Of a stretch of 64,000 nt of DNA, positions 37,155-51,514 are shown one piece after another. Each line of letters starts with the position of its first letter. The first letter of the stretch is position 1. The stretch is from NCBI RefSeq assembly GCF_030758935.1, contig NZ_CP132333.1, positions 3,162,992 through 3,226,991 of the forward strand, in the 5' to 3' direction. The DNA comes from Geothrix sp. PMB-07 (lineage in GTDB: Bacteria > Acidobacteriota > Holophagae > Holophagales > Holophagaceae). The notes under the pieces are model-generated. The model saw only the letters and a program-made list of their open reading frames with translations, ran no database searches and was not told the origin of the DNA. The position numbers were made by a program, and so were the translations under genes.

Positions 37155-37538
37155 TCAGCCCAGGGGCACGGAGAGCTCGATGAGGTTCTCGTCGGGGTCG
37201 TAGCAGTAGATGGACCGGATGGGCCCGGTGGCGCCGGTGCGGGTGATGGGGCCCGTGATGATCGCCACACCATGATTGGCCAGCCGCGCCATCCAGGCTT
37301 CCAGCGGGCCCTCCGCGAGGAAGCAGAGGTCGGCGCTGCCGGGCGTCGCATGGCGGACGTTGGCATCCACGGGACGCTCCAGCAGGTGCAGGTTCAGCTT
37401 CTGGGCCCCGAAGCGCAGGGCGTGGCGGCCTTCTCCGAAGGACTCATGGACCATGCCGAGGCAGCCCTCGTAGAAGGCCCGGGTGTGATCCAGGTCGCGG
37501 ATGGTGAGCACCGGGTGGTCTAGGCCGAGTACGCGCAT
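37155..37538 (-). CDS. VOC-family (glyoxalase/bleomycin-resistance-like) protein
   Basis: 127 aa from ATG 37538. The metal-site positions are HPVLTIRDLDHTRAFYEGCLG at the N-terminus, LNLHLL mid-protein and the C-terminal CYDPDENLIELS with the Glu ligand. This pattern is typical of VOC proteins close to the fosfomycin/virulence-associated group, but no substrate can be assigned. Divergent from the LhgO-like gene with only 22 nt between the starts. Confidence 0.87.
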   Translation of the reverse strand: MRVLGLDHPVLTIRDLDHTRAFYEGCLGMVHESFGEGRHALRFGAQKLNLHLLERPVDANVRHATPGSADLCFLAEGPLEAWMARLANHGVAIITGPITRTGATGPIRSIYCYDPDENLIELSVPLG

Positions 37539-37560
37539 GGGGAAAGGATAGGATGGGGCC

Positions 37561-38670
37561 ATGGAACGGGTGGGCTGCATCCTCATCGGCGCGGGCGTGG
37601 TGGGCCTGGCCCTGGCCCGGCGCCTGGCCCAGACGGGCCGGGAGGTGCTGGTGCTCGAGGCCGCCGAGCGCATCGGCACGGGCGTGAGCTCCCGCAACAG
37701 CGAGGTGATCCACGCTGGCATCTACTACCCCGCGGGCTCCTGGAAGGCCAAGCTCTGCGTGGCGGGCAACCGCGCCCTCTACGCCTACTGCGCGGCGAAG
37801 GGCATCGCGCACCGCCGCTGCGGCAAGCTCATCGTGGCCACCACCCAGGCGGAAGTCGCCACCCTGCGGAATCTCCAGGCCCGGGCTACGGCCAACGGCA
37901 CCGTGCCGCTGCAATGGCTGAGCCAGGCCGAGGCCCAGGCCCTGGAGCCTCAGCTGCGCTGCACCGCCGCCCTGCTTTCCCCCAGCACCGGCATCGTGGA
38001 CAGTCACGGCCTCATGCGCGCCCTGGCCCTGGATGCGGAAGCCGCTGGAGCCCAGATTGTGTGCCACAGCCCCGTGCTGGGCGGGCGGTCCACCCCTGAG
38101 GGCTTGCTGCTTCAAGTGGGCGGCCCCGAGCCCATGGAGCTGCTGGCGGAGCAGGTCATCAACAGCGCGGGCCTGGGCGCCATCGACCTGGCCTGGGCCG
38201 TGGCGGGCGCGCGGCCTGAATCCCTGCCGCCCAAGCCCAAGCTATGGGCCCGGGGCAACTACTTCGCCCTGGCGGGCCCCGCGCCCTTTTCGCACCTGGT
38301 CTACCCCGTGCCCGTGCCCGGCGCCCTGGGCGTGCACCTGACGCTGGACCTGGCGGGCCAAGCCCGCTTCGGACCCGACCTGGAGTGGATCGACCACCTG
38401 GACTACGACGTGAACCCCGCCCGGTCCGAAGGCTTCTACGCCGAGGTGCGGCGCTACTGGCCAGGCCTTCCCGAGGGCGCCCTCCAGCCCGCCTACACGG
38501 GCATCCGCCCCAAGCTGCACGGGCCGGGAGAAGCTTCGCCCGACTTCCTCATCCAGGGCGAGGCCCAACACGGCGTGCCAGGGCTCCTGAACCTGCTGGG
38601 CATCGAATCGCCGGGGCTCACGGCGGCCCTGGCCCTGGCCGAGGCCGTGGCCACAGCCCCTTCCCGTTAG
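37561..38670 (+). CDS. FAD-dependent oxidoreductase, L-2-hydroxyglutarate oxidase (LhgO)-like
   Basis: 369 aa DAO-family flavoprotein. It shows the N-terminal Rossmann motif [16 protein letters not shown], the family segment [24 protein letters not shown] and a C-terminal [11 protein letters not shown] with [18 protein letters not shown]. The [14 protein letters not shown] block is characteristic of L-2-hydroxyglutarate dehydrogenases/oxidases, which turn this metabolite into 2-oxoglutarate. No partner genes confirm the substrate. It converges on the DmsBC fusion gene, 10 nt apart. Confidence 0.85.
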   Translation: MERVGCILIGAGVVGLALARRLAQTGREVLVLEAAERIGTGVSSRNSEVIHAGIYYPAGSWKAKLCVAGNRALYAYCAAKGIAHRRCGKLIVATTQAEVATLRNLQARATANGTVPLQWLSQAEAQALEPQLRCTAALLSPSTGIVDSHGLMRALALDAEAAGAQIVCHSPVLGGRSTPEGLLLQVGGPEPMELLAEQVINSAGLGAIDLAWAVAGARPESLPPKPKLWARGNYFALAGPAPFSHLVYPVPVPGALGVHLTLDLAGQARFGPDLEWIDHLDYDVNPARSEGFYAEVRRYWPGLPEGALQPAYTGIRPKLHGPGEASPDFLIQGEAQHGVPGLLNLLGIESPGLTAALALAEAVATAPSR

Positions 38671-38680
38671 GCCTGACCCC

Positions 38681-40017
38681 CTAGGAAATCCGGAAGAGGC
38701 CGATTTCCTTCCACATCCTTTGTACCAGGTCCGACTGAGGCGTAGGGATGGCGAGCTCGTCGTAGTACTCGCCGCGATCCAGCAGATCCCCCAGCACGGC
38801 CAGCATCGCAGCGAGCAGGGGATGCGAGGCCGCGAGCCAGAGGGGCCCCAGGAACCCCAGCCCCAGGCGGAGGGCCGATAGCCCGGGGCGGAGGGGCGTG
38901 CCGATGCGGGCGAAGTGCTGCTTGCGATGCAGGTACAGCGCAGCTTTGAACGTGCCCATGATCGCCGCCAGCACAGGAATCCGCGCCAGCAGGCCCAGCA
39001 GGAAGAGGCCGTTGAACAGCGTGTGGGCGCTGTGAAGGTTCCAGGGCCCCACCCGGAGGGCCACGCCATAGAGCCGGTCGACGGTGAAGAGCGCCAGGAA
39101 CCCCACCCCCGCCGCCACGGGCGCCAGCGCGGGTTGTCGGAACGCTGCAGCGGCGCCGAGCCCCAGGAAGAGCGACACAGCGGCCACTTCCCGCGAGAGC
39201 CAGCTGGTGCGCAGGTGCAGCAGCGCGCGCCAGGCGCGCTCGGGCCGCCCCAGGTGGGCGGTGCTCAGTCCCAGCACCGCTCCGCCCAACAGCAGGAAAG
39301 TCCAGCCATGAACAGCGGGTCCGCCAAGGCAGGACGCCCCCATCCAGGCCACGAGCACGCTGATGACCGTGGTGAACAGCAGCAGGGTCCACTCGCCCCG
39401 CAGCGTGATCTTCGTGTGGGGTACCACGAGCCAGCCCTGCAGGAAGGCCCGCATGGCGTCATCCGGAGGCCGGTGACCCAGTTCGGGTGGCTCGGCGTGG
39501 CGCAGCGGCGCGATGCGGATGCCGGGGGCCGTGGCCGAGGGCGGCAATCCGGGCATGTCCGTCAGGGGACGATCAGCCTCCAATGGAGAGATGCCAAGGG
39601 CCTCCATGGGGCAGCGGGCCACGCAGGCGGGCTCCAACCCCTGCGCCGTGCGCTCGGGGCACAGGGTGCACTTCTCGATGGTGCCCTGTGTCTGGTTGAA
39701 CTTCGGAGCATCGTGGGGGCAGGCCCAGGTGCAGTAGCGGCAGCCCATGCAGCGATCCGCGTGAATGGTCACGACGCCGTTCTGCGGATCCTTGGTGTAG
39801 GCCTCGGCCGGGCAGTGTTCCAGACAGGCAGGCGCTTCGCAGTGATGGCACGCGAAGGACAGGTGGAAGATCGGCAGGTCTGGATGCCCGCAGGCATTGA
39901 AGGTGTGGACCGCACGCCAGGGCCGCGATTGGACGTCCCGATTCTCCATCCAGCAGGCCAGCACGCAGGCCTGGCAGCCCGTGCAGCGGTTGGGGTCGAA
40001 GGTGAACTGGGTGGCCA

Positions 40018-40018
<1 letters not shown>
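38681..40018 (-). CDS. Fused DmsB-DmsC-type protein: 4Fe-4S subunit plus membrane anchor
   Basis: 445 aa. Residues 1 to about 170 are a DmsB-like ferredoxin with four cysteine clusters: CTGCQACVLAC, CHHCEAPACLEHCP, CMGCRYCTWACP and CTLCPERTAQG...CVARCP. From about residue 200 it becomes a DmsC-like membrane protein with eight or so helices, which would bind quinol. In E. coli these are separate subunits. The start shares one base with the stop of the catalytic subunit gene (TGATG). The complex would carry electrons from quinol to the molybdenum subunit. Confidence 0.92.
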
Positions 40019-42054
<2,036 letters not shown>

Positions 42055-42160
42055 GGCTTCTTCAGCATAGGGAGCGCGGCCCTGGCGCACCGGGGTCCCA
42101 TCGGGCCTTGTGACCAAGATCCGCCGGACCGTCCCCCCGCCGAGGCAGCTACCCTGAGGC

Positions 42161-43420
42161 ATGTCCGCGTCCGACCTGTCCCATGCCTCTGCACCGCCGC
42201 CGACGGATCCCGCCCCGGGAACGCCTCCTGAAATCGCGCTCTGCCTGGAACTGGGCCGAGCCTACCAGTCCTACGGCATTCCGGCCCACCGCTTCGAGGA
42301 TGCCCTCACGCGCATCTCGGCGAAGCTGGGCCTGGAGGGTCAGTACTTCGCGCTGCCCACGGCCTTCTTCGCCTCCCTGGGCAAGGGCGATCACCACTGG
42401 ACCTTCATCCAGCGCAGCCCGCCGGGAGAAACGAACCTCGAGAAGCTGGCGGACCTGCAAGAGACTTCGGACGCCCTCATCGAAGGCCGCCTGTCCACAG
42501 CCGACGCGCGGCAGCGCGTGCGCGACATCGTCGCGGCCCCGGATCGCTGGGGGCCCCTGGTCACGGTGCTCTGTTTCGGCCTGGGCTCGGCACCCTCCGC
42601 CACCTTCTTCGGCGGCGGCTGGCGCGAGATGCTGCTCACCTGCCTCATGGGCGCCATGGTGGGCCTGACGGCGGTGCTGCTGGGCCGCAAGGCGGGCCTG
42701 GCCCGGCTGGTCTATCCGGTGGCGGGCACGCTGGTAGGCTTTCTCGCCCTGGCGGCCGCGTACCGCTTCCCCCACGTGTCACCCCAGGTGCTGACCCTCG
42801 CGGGCCTCATCGTGCTGCTGCCGGGACTGCGTCTGGTCGTGTCCATGAACGAGCTCGCCACGGGCAACCTGGTGGCGGGCACGGCCCGGCTGGTGGACAC
42901 GGCCATGACCTTCCTCTCTCTCGGTTTTGGCGTGGCGCTGGGCCAGCGCCTGGCCTCCTCCCTGCTGGACAGAGCCCTCCTGGGCGCGCCCGTGGTGCTG
43001 CCCGCCTGGACCATCCTGCCCACCCTGCTGCTGGCGGCGGTGGCCTTCGTGGTGATCTTCAAGGCGCGGCCCTCGGACCTGCCCTGGATCTTCGCCGCCT
43101 GCCTCCTCGGCTTCTACGGCACCCGCCACGGCGCCGCCTGGCTGGGGCCCCAGTTCGGCGTGGGCCTGGGCGCCTTCGCCCTGGGCCTGGGCAGCAACCT
43201 CTACACGCGCATCCAACATCGGCCCTCGGTGGTGACGCTGCTGCCAGGCCTCATGGTGCTGGTGCCCGGAGGCCTCGGCTTCAAGGGCCTGGAATTCATC
43301 ATCCAGAAGCAGCTGGTGGTGGGTCTCGACACCGCCTTCCAGGCCGTCTTCGTGGCCATCGCGCTGCTGACAGGGCTGCTGCTGGCCCAGGTGGCCGTGC
43401 AGCCGAGAACCGCCCTGTAG
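42161..43420 (+). CDS. ThrE-type threonine/serine exporter family membrane protein
   Basis: 419 aa. The N-terminal half is a cytoplasmic domain (LELGRAYQSYGIPAHRFEDAL, LGLEGQYFALPTAFF) followed by about ten helices. This domain order is that of the ThrE family (DUF1212 plus DUF3815), which exports threonine and serine in Corynebacterium. Here both halves are one polypeptide. Divergent from the molybdoenzyme gene; no operon partner. Confidence 0.85.
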   Translation: MSASDLSHASAPPPTDPAPGTPPEIALCLELGRAYQSYGIPAHRFEDALTRISAKLGLEGQYFALPTAFFASLGKGDHHWTFIQRSPPGETNLEKLADLQETSDALIEGRLSTADARQRVRDIVAAPDRWGPLVTVLCFGLGSAPSATFFGGGWREMLLTCLMGAMVGLTAVLLGRKAGLARLVYPVAGTLVGFLALAAAYRFPHVSPQVLTLAGLIVLLPGLRLVVSMNELATGNLVAGTARLVDTAMTFLSLGFGVALGQRLASSLLDRALLGAPVVLPAWTILPTLLLAAVAFVVIFKARPSDLPWIFAACLLGFYGTRHGAAWLGPQFGVGLGAFALGLGSNLYTRIQHRPSVVTLLPGLMVLVPGGLGFKGLEFIIQKQLVVGLDTAFQAVFVAIALLTGLLLAQVAVQPRTAL

Positions 43421-43493
43421 ATGAACGCCCACGCTTGATACCCTGCTTCTTTGGCGTCATCCCCCTTTGAATCCCAGATCTTTCGGAGCCTCC

Positions 43494-44654
43494 ATGACCC
43501 GCCGCCTCCCCGCCGCCCTCGCCTTGCTTGCCGCGCCCGTCGTGATGGCCGCCCCGCAAGCCCCCGCGCCGTCCCCCCTTCCGGGCAAGCTCACCGTGGG
43601 CGATCCCGCTCCGGCTCTGAAGGCCTCGCGCTGGGTGAAGGGCACGCCCGTGGCCGGTTTCGAGAAGGGCCGAATCTACGTGGTGGAATTCTGGGCCACC
43701 TGGTGCGGGCCCTGCAGGCAGAGCATTCCCCACCTGACGGAGATGGCCAAGCAGTTCGAGGGCAAGGCCACGTTCATCGGCATGAGCGTCTGGGAGCGAG
43801 GAGAGGCCCCGGAGAAAGTCGAAGCCAACGTGGATGCCTTCGTGAAGGAGATGGGCGACAAGATGGCCTATCACGTGGCCCGCGATACCGGCGATGCCTT
43901 CATGGCCCAGGCCTGGATGCAGGCCGCCTCGCAGAAGGGCATTCCTGCGGCATTCATCGTGAACGGCGATGGGCAGATCGCCTGGATCGGCCACCCCATG
44001 GACGGCCTGGACAAGGTGTTGGCCAATGTCGTGGCGGAGAAGCATGATCTCGCCGCGGCCAAGGCCGACGCCGAGAAGGCCGCCGCGGCAGAGGCGCGCC
44101 GTTCCCAGGCCATCGCGGAGTTTGGCAAGCCCCTGCAGGCCGCACAGGTGGCCAAGGACTATCCCAAGCTGCTGAGCCTCGCCAAGGAAGCCGCAGCCAA
44201 ATACCCCGATCAGGCGGAGCTCTTCGATCGCCCCCGCTTCACCGCATCGCTCCATGTGGATGAGGCTCAGGCCGCCGCCATGATCGAGGCCGAAAAGGCC
44301 AAGGCCGAACCGGACATGGGCATCTTCGGCTACCTCATCGCCAGCGAGCCCGGCCTCAGCAAGGACTGGTACGCCAAGGCCGTGACCATCCTGGAAGCCA
44401 CCCTGAAGGAACCCGAGGCCAGCCCGGCCCTGCGGCCCTACCTCGCCAAGGCGCTGCACCTGGCAGGCCGCAGCAAGGAGGCGGCCGCCATCCAGGAAGC
44501 CTTCGTCAGCGAGGCCCGCGGCAAGGCGCCCGAAGCTCGACTCAAGCAGTTCGAAGCCGACCTGAAGACCTACCAGGACGCAGCCAAGGCGGAAGCAGAG
44601 ACCGCGCCCGCCGCCAAGAAACCGGTCAAGAAGAAGCCCGCAACCAAGGGTTGA
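43494..44654 (+). CDS. Secreted thioredoxin-like (TlpA/ResA family) protein with Lys/Ala-rich tail
   Basis: 386 aa starting at ATG 43494 with CGGAG upstream. The signal peptide (RLPAALALLAAPVVMAA) is followed by a TlpA-type domain with the redox site W-C71-G-P-C74 in VVEFWATWCGPC and the cis-Pro region GIPAAFIV. The C-terminal ~180 residues are alpha-helical, resemble tetratricopeptide-like repeats, and end in a Lys/Pro tail (AAKKPVKKKP). It probably controls disulfides in exported proteins; the helical part suggests a dedicated partner. A perfect 20-bp hairpin follows. Confidence 0.87.
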   Translation: MTRRLPAALALLAAPVVMAAPQAPAPSPLPGKLTVGDPAPALKASRWVKGTPVAGFEKGRIYVVEFWATWCGPCRQSIPHLTEMAKQFEGKATFIGMSVWERGEAPEKVEANVDAFVKEMGDKMAYHVARDTGDAFMAQAWMQAASQKGIPAAFIVNGDGQIAWIGHPMDGLDKVLANVVAEKHDLAAAKADAEKAAAAEARRSQAIAEFGKPLQAAQVAKDYPKLLSLAKEAAAKYPDQAELFDRPRFTASLHVDEAQAAAMIEAEKAKAEPDMGIFGYLIASEPGLSKDWYAKAVTILEATLKEPEASPALRPYLAKALHLAGRSKEAAAIQEAFVSEARGKAPEARLKQFEADLKTYQDAAKAEAETAPAAKKPVKKKPATKG

Positions 44655-44665
44655 TCCAACGCGAC

Positions 44666-44710
44666 CATGAAATGACCCGGGAGGCTGCTCGCCTCCCGGG
44701 TCATTTCATG
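44666..44710 (+). terminator. Perfect 20-bp hairpin after the TlpA-like gene
   Basis: Arms 44666-44685 and 44691-44710 are exact reverse complements, from CATGAAATGACCCGGG outward, with a 5-nt TGCTC loop, 12 nt past the stop. No T tract follows. The region from here to 44949 holds no open frame of note and must contain the promoter of the next gene, whose AGGAGG is at about 44940. Confidence 0.75.
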
Positions 44711-44949
44711 TCACCCGCAGAGTCGCATGAGTGCTCACTGAGCGGGCCTTCTAAACCCAACGCAGGAGCCCGTTCTAGATCGAAAGGCAGCGAAATTCTG
44801 GAATGTCATTCCTCCGGGGATGAAGGTGCCGAATTGTCACGCGGAGCATCCCATTCCATTTGTATGATTCCTCCGCAAGCCAATGACGCTGGCCCTCTAC
44901 AGGCCCATGCATCGCGTTCCAGCGCATCGCCATCCCGCCAGGAGGTTTC

Positions 44950-47376
44950 ATGACCGCCCGCCCGCGTTCCCAGACTTTGGTCAGCTTTGCGCTCAGTGCC
45001 CTGCTGGTGTTCGCGCTGTCGGCCTGTGGTGGCGGCTCCAAGGGCGGCGGCACCGCCAACAACGGCAGCACCCCAGGCACCACACCTCCCCCGGCTGCGA
45101 TCCCCGCGCCCACGGGATTGCAGGCCGTTGCCGCCGACAAACAGGTGTCCCTGTTCTGGGCAGCCAGCGCCGGGGCCACCAGCTACAATGTGTGGGTGGC
45201 CACCCAGAGCGGTGGTACACCTGCTTTGCTGGGCAAAGGCACCGCGACGCAGTACCTGGACACGGGCCTCACGAATGGGACGGCCCGCTACTACCGCGTG
45301 AGCGTGGTGACCAGTGCGGGGGAAAGCGCGCCCTCGTCTGAAGTGGCGGCGACCCCCAGCGCGGACGCGAACCCTCTGCCGGTGCCGGAGGATCCCACCA
45401 AGAACCAGGTCGGGCTCGGCGTGTGGTTCAACACCGACTGGGATGGCGCCTCCGCTTTCGCCGATGTCTTCAAGCAGTCGCGCCCCTGGCTGAACGCCGC
45501 CTGGAGCGCGCCTGCGCCTGTGGATGCGCAGGGCTGGCCCACGTCGGATGCCTCCACCGTGCTGTTCACCAATCCGGCCTCGGTGGTCGACGGTACCTAC
45601 AAGCTGGTCTTCACCGGCCAGGCCAAGGTGGCGGGCATGTGGTGCGGGGCGGTCATCGCGAACCAGACCTATAACGCGGCCACCAACACCACCACGGCGG
45701 ATGTGACCCTCACCAAGCAGGGTGCCGATTCCTGTGGCCTGGTCTTCACCAACACCCAGCGCACGGCCAGCAGCGCCGTGGGAACGGGCTTCACCAACGC
45801 CCGATTCTACCGGCCCGGCTACCCCGCTGACGGCAGCAAGGTCTTCACCGATCCCTTCCTCAACGCGTTCCGTGCCGCGAACGCCCGGGCGGTACGCATG
45901 ATGGATTGGGGCGGTGGCAGTTCCGATATCGTCCAGCACTGGGCCGACCGCGTGACGCCCAACAGCGCCACCCAAGGCGGGCTGCCCGCGCCGCCCTACA
46001 CGGCCCCCGATGGCACGGTGTACAAGGGCACGCTGGGCGTGGCGCTGGAACACCGGATCCAGCTCAGCAATGCCCTGATGATCGACTGCTGGATCAACAT
46101 CCCGCCCGTGGCCGACGACGACTTCGTGCTGAGGACCGCCCAGGCCCTGCGCTTCGGCACGGATGGCACCAATCCCTACACGTCACCCCAGGCGAATCCC
46201 GTGTTTCCGCCGCTGCATCCCAGCCTGCGGGTCTACCTGGAATACGCCAATGAGAACTGGAACAGCGCGGGCGGTTTCTACGCCTTTCACATCCAGCAGG
46301 CCATCTGCTCACACCTTCCCGCCGGGCACCCGCTGCTGGTGAACCCCGCCACCGACAGCATCTGGACCACCATGTGGCGCTACCCCGCCTGGCGCATGGC
46401 CGCCATCAGCGAAACCTTCCGGGGCGTCTTCGGCGATGCGGCCATGATGACCCGCGTGCGACCCCTGCTGGAAACCCAGCAGGGTGATGCGCAGGCCACC
46501 CTCAGCACCGCCCTGCGCTGGCTGGAGCCCTACGCCAAGACCTTGTCCAAGCCCCGCGCCATCTCCGATCTCCTCTATGGTGTCGGAGGCTCTGCCTACT
46601 ACGGCGTGAATGCAGGCACCAGCGCCGACCCCAACACATTCTTCGCCGCGGGCAACTATCCTGCGAAGGAGAACGTGGCTGGCTGGGCCATCGATTCCAT
46701 GTGGGCCTACAACTATGGCGTCAAGCATGTGGCCTACGAGGGCGGTCCCAGCATGGATGCCTTCAGCGAAGCGGACAACCAGCGCCTCAACGCCGATCCT
46801 CGCATGCAGACCCTTGTGCAGGCCACCCATGATGCCTGGTCTTCCGTGGGCGGCGACCTCGCCACCTACTACTGCCTCACGGGCCCCCCCACCTGGGAAT
46901 TCACACCCGACATCACCAAGACCGACAGCCCCAAGCTCAAGGCCCTGCAAGCCATCATGGCCACACCCCGGGCCCCTGTGACACTGGGCGCCGCCCTGCC
47001 CGGCAGCATCGTGGCCACGAATGCCGATATCGCCAAGGTGCGCATCCGCGCCGGATACGGCTACCCCTACACCATCGACAACCTCCCCTGCGAGGCCGGC
47101 TTCAACCTGGGTGATTGGGTGGCCTTGCCGGGCCATTCGTCGAAGGCCCTCACCGGCACCCTCACCGTCAAAGGCAATGTCAGCGCCGCCGCCCAGTTGG
47201 CGGTATGGGTCAATGGCGTCCAGCAGGGCACCGTGTCCTTCCCGGCCCCCAGTGGTGGAACCCAGCATCTGGTGGACAGCACGCCGCTGCAGGTGAACCT
47301 CCCGGCCGGCTTGACGGTGCTGCGCCTCAGCGCCGTCTCGGGTGGTTTCACGCTCTACAGCGTGGACATCAAGTAG
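44950..47376 (+). CDS. Secreted lipoprotein with Fn3 domain and glycosidase-like catalytic region
   Basis: 808 aa. A lipoprotein signal (LLVFALSAC, Cys at about residue 26) is followed by a Gly/Thr/Pro linker and a fibronectin type III domain (about 50-135). A central domain carries two motifs expected of a clan GH-A (beta/alpha)8 glycosidase: NE in LEYANE435NWN, the usual acid/base, and E597 in VAYEGGPS, a possible nucleophile. The C-terminal ~130 residues look like a beta-sandwich binding module. Similar proteins are loosely annotated as cellulose-binding. Polysaccharide attachment or cleavage is a reasonable inference; the substrate is not known. Confidence 0.7.
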   Translation: MTARPRSQTLVSFALSALLVFALSACGGGSKGGGTANNGSTPGTTPPPAAIPAPTGLQAVAADKQVSLFWAASAGATSYNVWVATQSGGTPALLGKGTATQYLDTGLTNGTARYYRVSVVTSAGESAPSSEVAATPSADANPLPVPEDPTKNQVGLGVWFNTDWDGASAFADVFKQSRPWLNAAWSAPAPVDAQGWPTSDASTVLFTNPASVVDGTYKLVFTGQAKVAGMWCGAVIANQTYNAATNTTTADVTLTKQGADSCGLVFTNTQRTASSAVGTGFTNARFYRPGYPADGSKVFTDPFLNAFRAANARAVRMMDWGGGSSDIVQHWADRVTPNSATQGGLPAPPYTAPDGTVYKGTLGVALEHRIQLSNALMIDCWINIPPVADDDFVLRTAQALRFGTDGTNPYTSPQANPVFPPLHPSLRVYLEYANENWNSAGGFYAFHIQQAICSHLPAGHPLLVNPATDSIWTTMWRYPAWRMAAISETFRGVFGDAAMMTRVRPLLETQQGDAQATLSTALRWLEPYAKTLSKPRAISDLLYGVGGSAYYGVNAGTSADPNTFFAAGNYPAKENVAGWAIDSMWAYNYGVKHVAYEGGPSMDAFSEADNQRLNADPRMQTLVQATHDAWSSVGGDLATYYCLTGPPTWEFTPDITKTDSPKLKALQAIMATPRAPVTLGAALPGSIVATNADIAKVRIRAGYGYPYTIDNLPCEAGFNLGDWVALPGHSSKALTGTLTVKGNVSAAAQLAVWVNGVQQGTVSFPAPSGGTQHLVDSTPLQVNLPAGLTVLRLSAVSGGFTLYSVDIK

Positions 47377-47529
47377 CCGCAAGGTCCATTGAAAAGTCAA
47401 CGTCACTCGCCATTCGAGATGACGAGGTAGCGATACACTGGGCCGTCCCCCCGGCTCCACCCCCCTTGCCCTCGATCCTCAGGGCGGCGGCGTCGGCCTA
47501 CTCATTTCTCACGAGACGAGGTTGCCGCC

Positions 47530-48720
47530 ATGTCTGATTCCGCCACCGAGCGAGCCGGGCGCGTTCCACCCCAGGAGCGCCTGCTCTCCCTGGATCTCTA
47601 CCGTGGCCTGTGCGTCCTCGGCATGATGATGGTCGACTGGCCCGCCGACTGGGATGCGCGCTTCAACCTCTTCAACCACGCGGAGTGGACCGGCATCACG
47701 GCGCCGGATTTCATCTTCCCTGGCTTCATGTTCATCGCGGGCGTGGCCATCCCCTTCGCCCTCCAGACGAAGAAGGCGGCTGGCGTATCCGCAGGCAGCC
47801 TCTATGGCGGCATCTTCCGCCGCAGCCTGCTGCTCTTCGCGCTGGGCTACTTCCTGAACTACTGCTGGTACTCCGGGCCCCATGGCGAATTCTCCATTTT
47901 CAGCCTGCGGCTCATGGGCGTCCTCCAGCGCTATGCGCTGGTCTATCCCATCGTCGCCATCGCCTACCTCCACCTGGATGTGAAGCGGCTGCTCTGGGGC
48001 GCGGCGGCGCTGTTGCTGGGTTACTGGGCGCTGATGGCCCTGGTGCCCGTGCCGGGCTTCGGCAAGCCTGATCTGATGCGCCTACCCCAGGGTTTGGTGA
48101 CGCCCAACCTCGCCACCTGGCTCGACCTGAAGGTGCTGCGCGGCGTCATCGGCGCGGATTCACCCTACGATCCCGAAGGCCTGCTCAGCACCCTGCCTTC
48201 CATCGCAACCACGATCATTGGCGTGGCCGCGGGCCAGTGGATCCGCCGCACCGAGCTAACCAAAGAGGATCGCGCCAACAGCCTTTTCGTCTGGGGCGTG
48301 GTGCTGGCGATGCTGGGCTACCTCTGGGGCCTGAGCTTCCCGCTGTCCAAGAAGCTGTGGTCCAGCTCCTTCGTCCTGCTCATGGGCGGCTGGAGCCTCC
48401 TTTTCTTTGCGGGGTTGTTCTGGGCCGTGGACATCAAGTCCAAGACCAGCCGCCTGCTGGCGCTGCCCCGGTGGTACGGCATGAACGCCGTGGCCGCCAT
48501 CGTGACCTTCACCGCGCTCGAAGCCGTGCTCAGCCGCCTCCCCGTGGGGCACAAGGCCAACGGCACCGCACTGGTGCTGAAGGAATTCCTGAACGACCAC
48601 CTGCTGAAATCCTGGATGCCGGACAAGCACGCCTCGTGGGTCTACTCCGTGGTCATGATCCTGCTGCTGAGCCTGTTCTTCCGCTGGCTGGACCAACGCA
48701 AGCTCTACCTGCGGGTCTGA
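47530..48720 (+). CDS. DUF5009/heparan-glucosaminide acetyltransferase-like membrane protein
   Basis: 396 aa with about ten helices. The N-terminus RLLSLDLYRGLCVLGMMMVDWP and the following TAPDFIFPGFMFIAGVAI are the hallmark of the YeiB/DUF1624/DUF5009 group. This group includes HGSNAT, a transmembrane acetyltransferase that acetylates terminal glucosamine. A role in modifying cell-wall or surface amino sugars is inferred from the family. The 153-nt gap before it contains no obvious hairpin. Confidence 0.82.
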   Translation: MSDSATERAGRVPPQERLLSLDLYRGLCVLGMMMVDWPADWDARFNLFNHAEWTGITAPDFIFPGFMFIAGVAIPFALQTKKAAGVSAGSLYGGIFRRSLLLFALGYFLNYCWYSGPHGEFSIFSLRLMGVLQRYALVYPIVAIAYLHLDVKRLLWGAAALLLGYWALMALVPVPGFGKPDLMRLPQGLVTPNLATWLDLKVLRGVIGADSPYDPEGLLSTLPSIATTIIGVAAGQWIRRTELTKEDRANSLFVWGVVLAMLGYLWGLSFPLSKKLWSSSFVLLMGGWSLLFFAGLFWAVDIKSKTSRLLALPRWYGMNAVAAIVTFTALEAVLSRLPVGHKANGTALVLKEFLNDHLLKSWMPDKHASWVYSVVMILLLSLFFRWLDQRKLYLRV

Positions 48721-48773
48721 GGAGCCGAATTTAAATTTAGAAGAAAATTTTAGTGCAATTCAATCAGATTTGA

Positions 48774-48795
48774 CACACCCTATAGCTGAGGTGTG
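48774..48795 (+). promoter_or_regulatory. Hairpin covering the clpB ribosome binding site
   Basis: Stem CACACC (48774-48779)/GGTGTG (48790-48795) with a 10-nt loop. The right arm overlaps the Shine-Dalgarno GAGGTG (48789-48794 region) just ahead of ATG 48798. It may act as a thermosensitive or protein-bound switch. The 70 nt upstream are AT-rich and must hold the promoter; no CIRCE element is present. Confidence 0.4.
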
Positions 48796-48797
48796 CC

Positions 48798-51371
<2,574 letters not shown>

Positions 51372-51514
51372 GCCTGCTTTTCAATCAAATGACTCATATA
51401 AAAAGACGTGCCTGATCAGGGTTGCCCTCGGCGCACCAGGAAGTGCCTGCAGGTGTCCCGAAACTTGTCCTGGGCGGACGCTGGTCCGATGAGGTCGGCG
51501 TACCCGGAGTCTGC

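Noticed and set aside
44711-44949. Cyclic di-GMP riboswitch (GEMM) before the Fn3 lipoprotein gene
   Set aside because: A GAAA and a few GC stems are present but the conserved GEMM core is not.
48761-48790. Sigma-32-type promoter or CIRCE element ahead of clpB
   Set aside because: The CCCTATAG tract is only a partial -10 match, no CTTGAA-like -35 is at the right distance, and the CIRCE palindrome is absent.
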